Shown here piece after piece: positions 36,461-45,077 of a DNA stretch of 64,000 nt (the first letter of the stretch is position 1; each line of letters opens with the position of its first letter). The translations under genes were made by a program, and so were the position numbers. Source of the DNA: CAVUCE01 sp963739985 (GTDB lineage: Bacteria > Bacteroidota > Ignavibacteria > Ignavibacteriales > Ignavibacteriaceae). The stretch is taken from NCBI GenBank assembly GCA_963739985.1, contig CAVUCE010000001.1:124001-188000 (forward strand), in the 5' to 3' direction. A model generated the notes under the pieces. That model searched no databases. It was not told where the DNA came from and was given only the letters and a program-made list of their open reading frames with translations.

Positions 36461-36865
36461 GTGAAAATGAAAGATCTTTTAATTAAAAAGTTATATTACT
36501 CAATCAGTGAAGTAAGCAAAATTACTGAGGTTGAGCAATACGTGTTGCGATACTGGGAAACTGAATTCGAACAATTAAAACCGCAAAAGAATCGCGCCGG
36601 CAATAGAATTTATACAAATAAAGATATTCAGCTCATTCTTCATATAAAAAGTTTATTGCGAGAGAAAAAGTTTACAATTGAAGGCGCAAAAAAGATACTA
36701 ACGGAATCTTCTGCTGAAACAGTTCTTAATAAGCCTGAAGTGGAATATACTTCCGAAGAAAAACCTACGGAACATCATCAAGAATCTAAAAAAGATCAGC
36801 CCATTCTTAAGAAAGACCTTGAAGATATCAAAAGTATTTTAGAACTTTTAGTATCCAAATTATAA
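36461..36865 (+). CDS. MerR-family transcriptional regulator
   Basis: 134 residues. N-terminal winged HTH: YYSISEVSKITEVEQYVLRYWETEF, NRAGNRIYTNKDIQLIL, KKFTIEGAKKIL. Downstream is a short acidic/lysine-rich linker and an amphipathic helix (LEDIKSILELLVSKL) likely for dimerisation. No effector-binding cysteines. GTG at 36461 or the ATG two codons on may be the start. Stands alone, 86 bp after the HAD gene and 8 bp before tRNA-Pro. Confidence 0.85.
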   Translation: MKMKDLLIKKLYYSISEVSKITEVEQYVLRYWETEFEQLKPQKNRAGNRIYTNKDIQLILHIKSLLREKKFTIEGAKKILTESSAETVLNKPEVEYTSEEKPTEHHQESKKDQPILKKDLEDIKSILELLVSKL

Positions 36866-36873
36866 ATTTTATT

Positions 36874-36947
36874 CGGAACGTGGCGCAGCCCGGTAGCGTA
36901 CTTGAATGGGGTTCAAGGGGTCGCGGGTTCAAATCCCGCCGTTCCGA
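36874..36947 (+). tRNA. tRNA-Pro (anticodon GGG)
   Basis: Acceptor CGGAACG / CGTTCCG, anticodon arm CTTGA-ATGGGGT-TCAAG giving GGG, T-arm GCGGG-TTCAAAT-CCCGC. 74 nt, discriminator A, CCA not encoded. It lies at the edge of the cassette-like region. Confidence 0.95.
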
Positions 36948-36952
36948 CTTAA

Positions 36953-36983
36953 AAAGCTCGATTATAGCCCATAATCGAGCTTT
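36953..36983 (+). terminator. Terminator after tRNA-Pro
   Basis: AAAGCTCGATTAT – AGCCC – ATAATCGAGCTTT, 13 perfect pairs with a 5-nt loop, followed by ATTTT. Confidence 0.8.
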
Positions 36984-37453
36984 ATTTTACCAACCTTAAC
37001 TTCGACCTATCAATTGTGCTAATGATTGTGCTAATTTTTGCAGAGGCATCAACCTGATTACCCAATCTGTTCAGTTCTACTTTTGCATAACTCTTCCGAT
37101 TATATATTCCGAAATTTCAAAATCAGTCAGTCCGGTACATCGGATCCTTCAATTTATGAAAACTATGAAGTCAGTTTGGAAGGCTTTCGTAACTTTGATC
37201 TAAGTAGATAATTGGGGATTACAAGTATGCGTTAAAGTACCATCCAAACTCGTGTATCAATAAACAAAATCAACAGTACTTTTATCTCAGCGGTTTTCAT
37301 TTATTCAAACACTATTAAAAGAATTTTATCCAATAATTTTTTATGACTGCCTATTAATCTGTAATTTTTTGAGAGGGAAGTGGTGTGTTTTAGAATTGTG
37401 TATTAGCAAAATAATCTAAAAGATTCTCCCGGGAATAAAAGAATAGGAATTTA
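36984..37453. other. Gene-free stretch at the tRNA edge of the cassette array
   Basis: About 470 bp with no intact gene. Short open pieces on the minus strand near 37000–37130 (for example one ending STIDRSKLRLVK) may be remains of a protein gene, but I cannot assign them. Confidence 0.4.
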
Positions 37454-37599
37454 ACATAACGTATATACCCGGCGGCCCCAAAAAAGCGTACCGGCTCAAT
37501 AGAGTTAATTATAACGAGTACCTTGAACAATTCGACGTGGCCGGCTACAACTCTTGAATATGCTACTGAATCGGCTATTATTTTTATACATTGTTACGT
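37454..37599 (-). repeat. attC-like site 1 (after SDR gene)
   Basis: R''-like ACGTAAC at 37593–37599 and R'-like GTTATGT at 37454–37460 (minus strand), 146 nt overall. Left half contains AACAATGTATAAAA then AATAGCCGATTC; shares AACAATxTATAAAAATAATA (37578–37597 region) and ATTCAAGxGTTGTAG with site 3. Confidence 0.6.
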
Positions 37600-39011
37600 T
37601 TAGTTAATTTTTTAATCATCCCTTTGAAAATAAATCCATGGAAAGGAAGAACACAAAACCAATATAACCTTCCAATTAATCCCAATGGTCTGAATGTAGC
37701 AGTTTGAATCAATTTGTTTTCAACAATTTTAAATTCAAGCCATGCATCACCCGGTAATTTCATTTCTGCGTAAAGGAGTAACCGCCCATCCTCTTTACCA
37801 GCATATAATACTCTCCAAAAATCTAATGCATCCCCCGGGTTTAAATTATCTTCTGAAGTCCGTCCCCTTCTTAAACCCACGCCACCTGCCAACTTATCCA
37901 GAAAGCCTCTAATTTTCCATAACCAATTTCCATAATACCAACCATTTTCACCTCCAATACTCCAAATTTTGCTTATACAGTCCTCTCTACTCACGAAGGC
38001 TTTTTCTCTAATGTCTTTAAAACATCCAAATGATGGTACATGAATAACCTCTGAAATATTGAAATCGAAATCACTGCTTATGAAAGCATCCTTCCAACTG
38101 GAAACCACTTCGTGTCTTTCAATTTTGCTAAGAGCTCTCCTCAGAGCAGTTTGGTAATTCATGGGCTGTATTCCCAGTATTTTATTTATATCATCGTTTC
38201 GGCAAATCACTTCTATTTTCATGCTATCGACTAGCGCAATAGCAAGTTTGTAGGATGTTGATGTGACAAAATACAGCCAATAAGAAGAAAGTTTGGGCGT
38301 CATTACCGGGACAGTAAAAATATAACGCTTTAAATTTCTTATTCGACCAAATTCTAAGAGCATTTCTTTATACGACAATATATCAGTACCGCCTATATCA
38401 AAATCTTTATTATAAGTTTTGGGATTTAGGATTGTTTTTGAGAGTATTGATATTACATCTGATATCCCTATTGGCTGACATTTTGTATTTAGCCAACTAG
38501 GCGTAATCATAATAGGAAGTTTTTCTACCAAATCCCGCATTATCTCAAAAGAGGCGCTTCCTGATCCAACAATAATTCCTGCTCTTAATGTTGTTAAATG
38601 ATAATTACCCTTACTAAGTTCTGTTTCAACATTCTTTCTTGAAGCCAAATGCTTTGATAATACGGATTCATTTACTATCCCACTTAAATAAACAACATGC
38701 TTTACCTTAGTTTTATTCATTGCATTTCTGAAATTCTCAGCAGATTCTTGTTCCAGCAATTGATAGTCAGAAGATGCCGACATGGAATGAACTAAATAAA
38801 AAGCTCCATCAATATCTTTAGGAATATTATCTAGCGTGGCTCTGTCCAGCAAATCAATTTGGATGATATTAATTCTTGACATTAGGGACTCTGGGGGAGT
38901 AAATCTTTTTATGTCTCTAACACAGCATATCACGTCATGACCACTTTCAACCAAAATAGGGAGTAGTCTTTTTCCAATGTACCCAGATGAACCAGTTAAT
39001 AGTATTTTCAT
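37584..39011 (-). CDS. NAD(P)-binding SDR with DUF2867 domain
   Basis: 475-residue protein. Atypical SDR domain about 1–290 starting KILLTGSSGYIGKRLLPILVESG (TGxxGxxG nucleotide site) with DGAFYLVHSM and a YLSGIV strand; C-terminal DUF2867 domain about 300–470 (REKAFVSREDCISKIWSIGGENGWYYGNWLWKIRG in pieces, RRGRTSEDNLNPGDALDFWRV). Likely an NAD(P)H-dependent oxidoreductase; substrate unknown. The last codons AAC-AAT-GTA-TAA belong to the downstream attC-like box, which is typical for cassette-borne genes. Same strand as the next four genes. Confidence 0.85.
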   Translation of the reverse strand: MKILLTGSSGYIGKRLLPILVESGHDVICCVRDIKRFTPPESLMSRINIIQIDLLDRATLDNIPKDIDGAFYLVHSMSASSDYQLLEQESAENFRNAMNKTKVKHVVYLSGIVNESVLSKHLASRKNVETELSKGNYHLTTLRAGIIVGSGSASFEIMRDLVEKLPIMITPSWLNTKCQPIGISDVISILSKTILNPKTYNKDFDIGGTDILSYKEMLLEFGRIRNLKRYIFTVPVMTPKLSSYWLYFVTSTSYKLAIALVDSMKIEVICRNDDINKILGIQPMNYQTALRRALSKIERHEVVSSWKDAFISSDFDFNISEVIHVPSFGCFKDIREKAFVSREDCISKIWSIGGENGWYYGNWLWKIRGFLDKLAGGVGLRRGRTSEDNLNPGDALDFWRVLYAGKEDGRLLLYAEMKLPGDAWLEFKIVENKLIQTATFRPLGLIGRLYWFCVLPFHGFIFKGMIKKLTKRNNV

Positions 39012-39024
39012 ATTTTTTAATTAA

Positions 39025-39142
39025 ACACAACGTTTCGAATAAGAATAGTAGCCGATTGCGTGACACTTTCCTGTCAAATTTCACAAAAGTTGTAGCGGGC
39101 TGCACCTTTTAAATCAATTGTGAAAATGCATGGTGGTTATTT
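39025..39142 (-). repeat. attC-like site 2 (after MscS gene)
   Basis: AAATAAC at 39136–39142 and GTTGTGT at 39025–39031, 118 nt. Right half (CAACTTT…GACAGGAAAGTG…GCAATCGGCTACTATTC) is nearly the same as in site 3. Contains TTTCACAA…TTGTGAAA as an internal palindrome. Confidence 0.55.
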
Positions 39143-40069
39143 TAATTTATCTAACATTTGATTATTGACGTCCAATTTTAAAGGATTTATTCTATCACCC
39201 CAATAAACAGTTGTATGTGGAAATGGTATTTCGATATTATGCTGGTCGAAAGCATATTTCAAGCGTTTTCTGTATTCCCGACCTACTGCCCATTGTTCAC
39301 CAGGTTTAGTTTTTAAGCGAGCTTTAATAATAATTGCACTATCCGCAAACTTGTCTAAGCCAAATATCTCTATTGGCTCAATAATTTTATTTTTAAATTC
39401 CGAATCATTTTGTAGTTCGCTCCCAACTTGTTTCATTAAATCCATCACCTCTTGTGGATTTTCTTTATAGGCAACACCAATTTCAAATACAATTGCAGAC
39501 CAATCTTTTGTCATATTTGATATTTCACTAATTTTTCCATTTTGGAAAATATGTGTAACTCCGGAAAAATCTCGAAGGGTGGTAGTTCTAAACTCTATCT
39601 TTTCAACCAATCCACATGTTCCATTTATTATTGCTACATCACCAGAACGAATTTGATTTTCAAGAATGATAAAAAAACCGGAAATAAAATCTCTTACCAG
39701 TTCTTGTGCTCCAAAACCAACAGCCAATCCAACGATACCCGCTCCTGCCAATATTGGGGCTATATTCATACCGAATTTTTGCAGCATTATCATTACAAAC
39801 ATTACCCATATAATAATTTTTATTAAACCATGAATAATAGATGTTAGGGTATGAATCCTTTTCCCTGCTTCAGCCGTGTCTACTTTATTATTCTTTTCAG
39901 CATGGCTTAAAAGAGTTTGTCTAAGTTTATTAAGTAAAAAATCAACTATTTTAAATGCTATAAAAAATAGTACTAATGCAATTAATAAACCCGGCAGCTC
40001 ATTAATTAGCCAGTTTTGGCCGTTTTTGAAAAGGTCTGTCCAAAATGAGGATCCTAAAATATGTTCCAT
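39137..40069 (-). CDS. Small-conductance mechanosensitive channel (MscS family)
   Basis: 310-residue inner-membrane channel. Three N-terminal helices (about 25–45, 80–105, 108–135); TM3 is the glycine/alanine pore helix (ILAGAGIVGLAVGFGAQELVRDFISGFFIILE), followed by the MscS beta domain (GDVAIINGTCGLVEKIEFRTTTLRDFSG…FQNGKISEISNM) and the C-terminal alpha/beta domain to IEIPFPHTTVYWG. It opens on membrane tension to release osmolytes after hypo-osmotic shock. A cassette-like gene between two attC-like sites; the stop codon lies in the left box of site 2. Confidence 0.92.
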   Translation of the reverse strand: MEHILGSSFWTDLFKNGQNWLINELPGLLIALVLFFIAFKIVDFLLNKLRQTLLSHAEKNNKVDTAEAGKRIHTLTSIIHGLIKIIIWVMFVMIMLQKFGMNIAPILAGAGIVGLAVGFGAQELVRDFISGFFIILENQIRSGDVAIINGTCGLVEKIEFRTTTLRDFSGVTHIFQNGKISEISNMTKDWSAIVFEIGVAYKENPQEVMDLMKQVGSELQNDSEFKNKIIEPIEIFGLDKFADSAIIIKARLKTKPGEQWAVGREYRKRLKYAFDQHNIEIPFPHTTVYWGDRINPLKLDVNNQMLDKLK

Positions 40070-40113
40070 AATTATTTATTTCTGTTTTTTTATTAGTCCA
40101 TTCATTTAGCCTT

Positions 40114-40244
40114 GCCCATAAGGGTTAGTATAGGAATAGTAGCCGATTGCTTAGCACTTTCTTGTCAAAATACACAAAGTTGAAACGGACTACAACCCTT
40201 GAATTTTCTACTATCCCGGCTATTATTTTTATAAATTGTTATGT
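40114..40244 (-). repeat. attC-like site 3 (after serine hydrolase gene)
   Basis: R''-like ACATAAC at 40238–40244; the right box is degenerate (CTTATGG, near 40114–40122). Arms AATAATAGCCGG (left) and ATCGGCTACTATT (right) pair. Left half is shared with site 1, right half with site 2. Confidence 0.6.
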
Positions 40245-40251
40245 ACTGGGC

Positions 40252-41361
40252 TTATTCAATGTTTTGCAATAATTTCCAGTTGATTTTTTGTAAATGTTTA
40301 TAACCTTGTCCATATACACAATTCACTAGCAAAATTACAGCATTTCTTTTCTCCAAGTCCATCGTAATACTGCTTCGATAACCACCTGTGCGTCCATTAT
40401 GAAAATACCAAACAACACCATTTTTTGTATAAACATGCCATCCATAAGCTAATTCTAAATCATTATTTTCAACCCTAAATGTTAGTTGTCTCTGATATTT
40501 TAAAATAGGGTCGTTTGAAAAATTAGCTAATACAAAATTAGCTAAATCATGCGTTGATGATAAAACAGCTCCAGCTCCTCGATGGATATTAAAATCCCAG
40601 TTAGGTACATGTTCGCCCTTTTCATCATGTCCTTGTACCAAATACTTTTGTACTTTGTTCTGGTTTGTAGTTGAAATAGTCATACCATATTTTTGAAAAA
40701 CATACTCCTTCAATAAATCCTCATAACTTTTACCTGTTTTTAGCTCCAATAAGTATCCAAGTATACCGTATCCTAAGTTAGAATATTCATATTTATCTCC
40801 TGGAACAGATAACAATGTCATTTCATTTTCAAGATAATCTTTTAATAATAAGCTGTCATATTCAACATATGGATTTAAAAGATGTAATCTCGCTACTCTA
40901 TCTAAATTCGAAGGATAATTTGGCAACCCAGATGTATGATTTGATAAAGTTTTGAAGGTTATCTTTTGAGCATTTTCTCCATTTGAGTTTAACTTGAACG
41001 GTAAAGATTGAGAAATTGGTTCATCAGGATTTATTTTGCCTTGGAGCATTAAGTTAACAAGTATGGTTGAAGTGAAAACTTTTGTTATTGAACCAATTTC
41101 AAAAAGTGAATCTTTATTACAAATAAAAACTAATTTCCCTTCATGCTTTTTTACACCAACAAAATTAATAGAATCATTTTTTATTATTGCAATAGAGAAT
41201 TGAGTTTCATCTGGATAGGTTAAAGCAATATTTTCTATTGTATCAATTGTCGATTGCAAGATACTTTTATCAACATGAAAATCATTTTGAGCCTTTAAAT
41301 CAAAATCAACAATGAGGAATACTAAGAAAATTATTGCTATAAAGAAAATTTGTCTAATCAT
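40252..41361 (-). CDS. Serine hydrolase, beta-lactamase class C-like
   Basis: 369-residue exported enzyme. Signal peptide about 1–24 (FFIAIIFLVFLIVDFDLKAQ). Active-site Ser in S91-I-T-K94 (SxxK), Y193-S-N195 (YxN), and a late HNG triad (WYFHNGRTGGYRSS). Family covers penicillin-binding proteins, D-aminopeptidases, esterases and class C beta-lactamases; this form with a single domain and no lipobox is most often an esterase or peptidase of unknown substrate. No evidence for antibiotic resistance. Cassette-like position. Confidence 0.88.
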   Translation of the reverse strand: MIRQIFFIAIIFLVFLIVDFDLKAQNDFHVDKSILQSTIDTIENIALTYPDETQFSIAIIKNDSINFVGVKKHEGKLVFICNKDSLFEIGSITKVFTSTILVNLMLQGKINPDEPISQSLPFKLNSNGENAQKITFKTLSNHTSGLPNYPSNLDRVARLHLLNPYVEYDSLLLKDYLENEMTLLSVPGDKYEYSNLGYGILGYLLELKTGKSYEDLLKEYVFQKYGMTISTTNQNKVQKYLVQGHDEKGEHVPNWDFNIHRGAGAVLSSTHDLANFVLANFSNDPILKYQRQLTFRVENNDLELAYGWHVYTKNGVVWYFHNGRTGGYRSSITMDLEKRNAVILLVNCVYGQGYKHLQKINWKLLQNIE

Positions 41362-41442
41362 TGGTATTTCTCTTTATCTGTAGAATATCTAGGCTTAATT
41401 TTTCACGATACTATCTATTAGAACATCTTTTTTTTGCCTTGC

Positions 41443-41573
41443 ACAAAACGACAGTATATGAGGCGTCGGTCGTTTTGGAACACCAATATTTCAATTTACT
41501 ATGCCGTTTATTTATATTCATGTTCTTTCAATTTAGCTACCATTCGCCCAATGACTTATATACATTGTTGTGC
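41443..41573 (-). repeat. attC-like site 4 (after membrane protein gene)
   Basis: Left box GCACAAC at 41567–41573, followed by AATGTATA as in site 1; right box GTTTTGTGC near 41441–41449. 131 nt. Body shares little with sites 1–3. Confidence 0.5.
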
Positions 41574-41645
41574 GTTCGTGCTTTTTAATTATTTTCAATT
41601 TATATCATTTATCAATTCCGCATTTATTTAAACATTTTTATGAAA

Positions 41646-42236
41646 TTATAAATTAGGTGGCAAATCATTTTTATCAATTTTTGGTATTTTCCTCAACCAA
41701 ATAAATTGTCTTAAAGCAGAAGTAAAGCCGGAAATTGTTATACCGTATATTATTTCAGAATTTGAAAGAATCGATAATATTAACAAAAATATCGCAATCG
41801 AAAAATACCGTCCAGATTGAACTAAATATGCAGTCCTTTGGTGTAAGAATAATTTTCCATGAAGACCTTTGCGACTAGCAATATATCCAAATAAATTATT
41901 CAAATGCTGAGTGATAACTATTATGAATAGACCCCACACATAACCAATAAATAATTCACTAAATGCGAGGGGAATTAGCATTAATACAAATGATACAGCA
42001 GTCCCAATAATTACCGAGGCTATAAAATGTTTGGTATTTATCAGCTGTTGCTTTGCAACCCCTTTTTGAAAAGCAGGACTTCCTTCAATAGTATTGATAG
42101 GATAACTCTGGTAATGTTTATAATAATGCTCTTTCCTTTCTTTTTCTTGTGCAATTGTTAGCAACCAATCTATCCACATTAAAAGAAAAGTTATGAAACC
42201 AAAAACAATGGGATTTCTAATTAACCATTCAATCAT
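41646..42236 (-). CDS. Membrane protein of unknown function
   Basis: 196-residue hydrophobic protein not recognised. About five hydrophobic segments (FGFITFLLMWIDWLLTI, FIASVIIGTAVSFVLMLI, LFIGYVWGLFIIVI, FSIAIFLLILSIL, GITISGFTSALRQFIWL). Residues 30–60 are charged (QEKERKEHYYKHYQ). Downstream is attC-like site 4, upstream attC-like site 5, so it is a single-gene cassette candidate. Confidence 0.7.
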   Translation of the reverse strand: MIEWLIRNPIVFGFITFLLMWIDWLLTIAQEKERKEHYYKHYQSYPINTIEGSPAFQKGVAKQQLINTKHFIASVIIGTAVSFVLMLIPLAFSELFIGYVWGLFIIVITQHLNNLFGYIASRKGLHGKLFLHQRTAYLVQSGRYFSIAIFLLILSILSNSEIIYGITISGFTSALRQFIWLRKIPKIDKNDLPPNL

Positions 42237-42282
42237 TTCTATTCCAAAATTTGTTTAAATTAATAGATCTTTTTTGCATGAC

Positions 42283-42468
42283 GCACAACGTGTGTGTAAA
42301 TATAATTACTCTTATCCGCCTAAATTGGCAGTATAAGCACTATTGTTTATATAATTCTTTTCTAATTCGGTTCAAAAATATCATCAATAAGATTCATGTT
42401 TCTAGCAATGGCTTTTTTCATAATATTTAGAAATCAATTCTTTATTTCATGCAGCATAATTGTTATCC
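42283..42468 (-). repeat. attC-like site 5 (weak)
   Basis: Right box GTTGTGC at 42283–42289 is clear; left box taken as GGATAAC (42462–42468), which would make a long site of 186 nt. Low certainty about the left end. Confidence 0.4.
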
Positions 42469-42745
42469 TTAATCGGTTTATCTTTACTGGATATTATAGA
42501 TATTTAGTAATAAAAAATTTTTAAGGTATGTTTTTGTGCCCCTCTACTTAAAGATATCATGCAAAACTAAGGGTTAAACATTTATCTGCTAAGTAAAGTA
42601 TTGTTATTTATGGTAATTAGCAATCTATTTTTTGCTATTATGGTAAAAATATAATTCTTAAGTGAGTTTTTATTTTTAACTAGGTTGTGTATTTGTTATC
42701 GTAATCATTCACTAATCTTTTATGCTTTTACATTCGGTGGGGGAG

Positions 42746-42914
42746 AGCTAACACTAAAATTTGTAAATTGCTGAGTGCGAAAATGGTCTCGGGTTGTCCG
42801 AAGGACTCCTACGGAGAAGCACTGGTTTTAACATCTGAGGCATCACTACGCCTCAGTTAATAATTCTATTTCTATCAACTTTCAGTAGACTTTAATCGGA
42901 ATAACTTGTTAGGC
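42746..42914 (-). repeat. attC-like site 6 (after methyltransferase gene)
   Basis: Left box GCCTAAC at 42908–42914 is the canonical integron core; right box GTTAGCT at 42746–42752 is near canonical. 169 nt with the strong hairpin CTGAGGC–GCCTCAG (22 nt overall) and TCCGTAGGA / GTCCTTCGGAC inside. Confidence 0.5.
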
Positions 42915-42999
42915 GTATTGTCAAATATCGACTAAAGTTAATCAGTAATTACAAATTATATTTTTCAACTCTGTTTTAAACTTTGTGATTATTTAATAA

Positions 43000-43701
43000 T
43001 CATGCTGTTACTGGTTTTTGCGCTGCCCATGCGCCAAATAATTGCAGCTGATAGATTTGTTCTATATTTATAAATCCAACGTTCTCCATAATTTCTACGA
43101 TGCGTTTTTCAGGAATTAAAGAGTCTTCAATTGTTGCCCGGCGTCGAACATTTTCCAGAACTTCTTTCGGTTTGCCTTGCAAGGAAACATACTCAAGCCA
43201 AGTTTTCAAACGTTTTTTTGCCCACTCTGTTTCAAGATCGCCGTAAATACCAGCATGTATTAACCATCCCCCATTTGCCAGATTGTTAAAAATTCCTTCG
43301 ATTAGATGATGCTTGGTTCCATCATCCGGCAGTAAATGTTCAACAAAGATGCATGTGGCTAAATCGAATTTGATTTCTTTAGGGATGGCGTCCACTGTTC
43401 CTTTGATAAAAGTAACACGTTTTTGAACATTAATACTGTTCACTTTGTTTTTCGCAAAACTTAACATCGGTTCTTCTGGGTCTACGCCAACAAATGTCCA
43501 ATCTGGTCGGTGAGTAGCAAATGTTACAATGTTTGTTCCGGTACCGCAGCCAACATCAAGCAACATTGCGTTGCTGCCCGCAAGTGTGCTGAGATGGGAT
43601 AACAATATTTTGGGCAACTGTGAATAAATGGGTATTACTGAGGATACAAAAGCTTCATACTGAGAAGCTTGTTCAAATCTGTTCTGAATTTCCTCTTCCA
43701 T
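43000..43701 (-). CDS. Class I SAM-dependent methyltransferase
   Basis: 233 residues with the Rossmann methyltransferase core: motif I LLDVGCGTGTNIV (about 48–60), VGVDPEEPML (motif II acid loop), FDLATCIFVEHLL (motif IV) and a GGWLIHAGIYG strand. Substrate unknown; resembles small-molecule methyltransferases. Base composition is visibly more GC-rich than the nearby core genes. It is in the cassette-like array and followed by attC-like site 6. ATG start with AAGGGGAAGCGC ahead of it. Confidence 0.87.
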   Translation of the reverse strand: MEEEIQNRFEQASQYEAFVSSVIPIYSQLPKILLSHLSTLAGSNAMLLDVGCGTGTNIVTFATHRPDWTFVGVDPEEPMLSFAKNKVNSINVQKRVTFIKGTVDAIPKEIKFDLATCIFVEHLLPDDGTKHHLIEGIFNNLANGGWLIHAGIYGDLETEWAKKRLKTWLEYVSLQGKPKEVLENVRRRATIEDSLIPEKRIVEIMENVGFINIEQIYQLQLFGAWAAQKPVTA

Positions 43702-44486
43702 GCGCTTCCCCTTTCAAAATTTACTTTATTAATTTAACCGACTAATTTGGCGTTTTTATTTCGCCCAGTTTTTTTAAGTGGGTTCTCGTCTCCACCTATC
43801 AACATTAATTTATTTATTAATATTAAACAAGTTTTCTTATCTGTTTAATTCCGCTGTGTGTTCTTAAGCATCTTCAAAACAATGGGATAACAGTAACTCC
43901 ATATATATTATTTTATTATAAAATAAATGTGAAGTTAACTTCAAAGTATGAACTTCAAGTACTCTAAAGGATTTTACTGAAAATATTATTATAAGGACAT
44001 AAGTATTAAAACCATCTAACGTTCTGCGGCTAACCCAGCTTGCCCGCCTTTGACGTGACCCTCCAATGTGTAATTCTTGTGTATTTCGGTAATACATGAG
44101 TTATATAACTCTGGTAAAAAGATTGCCCGGGCCCAACTCAAAGTGTCGGGACAAATTTGATATAAAACTTTGAATAATGCACATAATAATATTCTTCGGT
44201 CAGATTGCTAAATAACAATTCTTCAACTTGAGTATCAATAAGCTTTTTTTTAGGAGTTAAAAAATAATACAAAAAGTTTTTTCTGGTTAGAAAAAAAAAT
44301 AATAAAAGAAACATCAGTAGCTAATACTTTATGTTGTATTAAAAAAGAGTAGGGGAATGTAATGATAATTCACAAACTAAAACATTGAAAGGTGTTGTTT
44401 TTAGGCGCATGTTATCTTGTGTGTATTAAATTATTGTTCTAGTGATGTCTGTGCGACTGTCGTGCGAGGATGTTGTAAATTTTGAT
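43702..44486. other. Gene-free stretch between methyltransferase and CheB-like gene
   Basis: About 785 bp. Contains attC-like site 7 (44014–44106). A 77-codon frame crossing 43864–44097 translates the attC sequence (RRASWVSRRTLDG) and is not a gene. The rest shows no gene. Confidence 0.5.
44014..44106 (-). repeat. attC-like site 7
   Basis: Right box GTTAGAT (fits GTTRRRY) at 44014–44020, preceded by GGCGGGCAAGCTGGGTTAGC; left box ATATAAC at 44100–44106 inside the palindrome GAGTTATATAACTC. 93 nt, within the usual attC length. Confidence 0.55.
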
Positions 44487-45077
44487 CTACTTTTTACCGG
44501 TATTCGCAATTCGTTTAATTTCTTTTGCGATATCCTCGGGTGAAAGAATAAAATCTATACATCCACTTGCTATTGCGCTTACCGGCATATCAGGTTGTGC
44601 TGCTGTATCCGGCTTCTGTGCGATTGTAATACCACCTACTTCTTTAATGCCGCATAAAGCTTCAGCTCCATCACCGTCATAACCAGATACAATGACAGCA
44701 ATCAGTTTGCCGTCCCAATGTTTGGTGAGTGAACGCAGAAAAACCGTAATTACGTCGGGCCAGCCTCTGGGTTTTGATATCGGCTTTAGTCGAAACTCAT
44801 CATCAAGAATATGCAGGTTACGTTTTTCATGGATGATAAAAACATGGTTGGGTTGGATGAATAGTCTTTCCGTTATTAGTTCAACCGTCATCTTTGTATG
44901 ATGTGGAAGAATCTCATGAATTAGGGTAGCTACAGTTCTCAAGTGATTAACGATGACTATAGCAACACCCATATCTGACGGCAGATTTTGTAGAAGCCTG
45001 GTATATGCGTTAAGTCCCCCGGCTGAACCGCCTACACAAATGATAGGAAAGTCTTTTGCAACGCTCTTTTCATTCAT
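44487..45077 (-). CDS. CheB-type methylesterase domain protein
   Basis: 196-residue stand-alone CheB catalytic domain, without the receiver domain usual for chemotaxis CheB. Catalytic residues: Ser18 (GGSAGG), His45 (VNHL) and Asp136 (SGYDGDGAEAL). Removes methyl groups from glutamates of chemoreceptors or, in stand-alone proteins, from unknown targets. No chemotaxis gene (CheR, CheA, MCP) is near. It is on the same strand as the cassette genes and just upstream of attC-like site 7, so it may itself be a cassette gene. Confidence 0.88.
   Translation of the reverse strand: MNEKSVAKDFPIICVGGSAGGLNAYTRLLQNLPSDMGVAIVIVNHLRTVATLIHEILPHHTKMTVELITERLFIQPNHVFIIHEKRNLHILDDEFRLKPISKPRGWPDVITVFLRSLTKHWDGKLIAVIVSGYDGDGAEALCGIKEVGGITIAQKPDTAAQPDMPVSAIASGCIDFILSPEDIAKEIKRIANTGKK

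Larger units (their letters stand above)
42237..42999. other. Long gene-free part of the cassette region
   Basis: About 760 bp without an intact gene. It holds two attC-like candidates (42283–42468 and 42746–42914) and, between them, about 280 bp with no open frame, possibly a decayed or non-coding cassette. Hairpins CTGAGGC/GCCTCAG and GTCCGAAGGAC are present near 42795–42860. Confidence 0.5.
37454..44106 (-). mobile_element. Integron-like gene cassette array without integrase (CALIN-like)
   Basis: Five genes with unrelated functions lie on one strand, each followed by an imperfect palindrome of about 95–185 bp. The palindromes start (minus strand) with xxxxAAC boxes (ACGTAAC, AAATAAC, ACATAAC, GCACAAC, GCCTAAC, ATATAAC) and end with GTTxxxx boxes (GTTATGT, GTTGTGT, GTTGTGC, GTTAGAT). 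Sequence blocks are shared between sites: AATAATAGCCG near the left box of two sites is complementary to CGGCTACTATT near the right box of two. The R'' box overlaps the stop codon of the first gene (CGTAACAATGTATAA encodes RNNV-stop), as in real cassettes. Single-orientation genes plus attC-like sites is the hallmark of integron cassettes; no tyrosine recombinase IntI is in the window. The sites are diverged, so this is a strong inference and not proof. Confidence 0.6.

Noticed and set aside
36984..37140. Integrase gene next to tRNA-Pro
   Set aside because: Only short broken frames (for example one ending RSKLRLVK); no catalytic Arg/His/Tyr motifs can be recognised, and no repeat of the tRNA end is found.
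40252..41361. Antibiotic-resistance beta-lactamase in the cassette array
   Set aside because: SxxK and YxN are shared by many esterases and peptidases of the family; nothing specific for class C beta-lactamase is seen.
41361..41631. Overlapping plus-strand frames between the serine hydrolase and membrane protein genes
   Set aside because: They run through an attC-like site and have neither a conserved domain nor a ribosome-binding site.
43864..44097. 77-codon frame on the minus strand reading QRRASWVSRRTLDG
   Set aside because: It translates an attC-like palindrome; the peptide has no signal, domain or ribosome-binding site.
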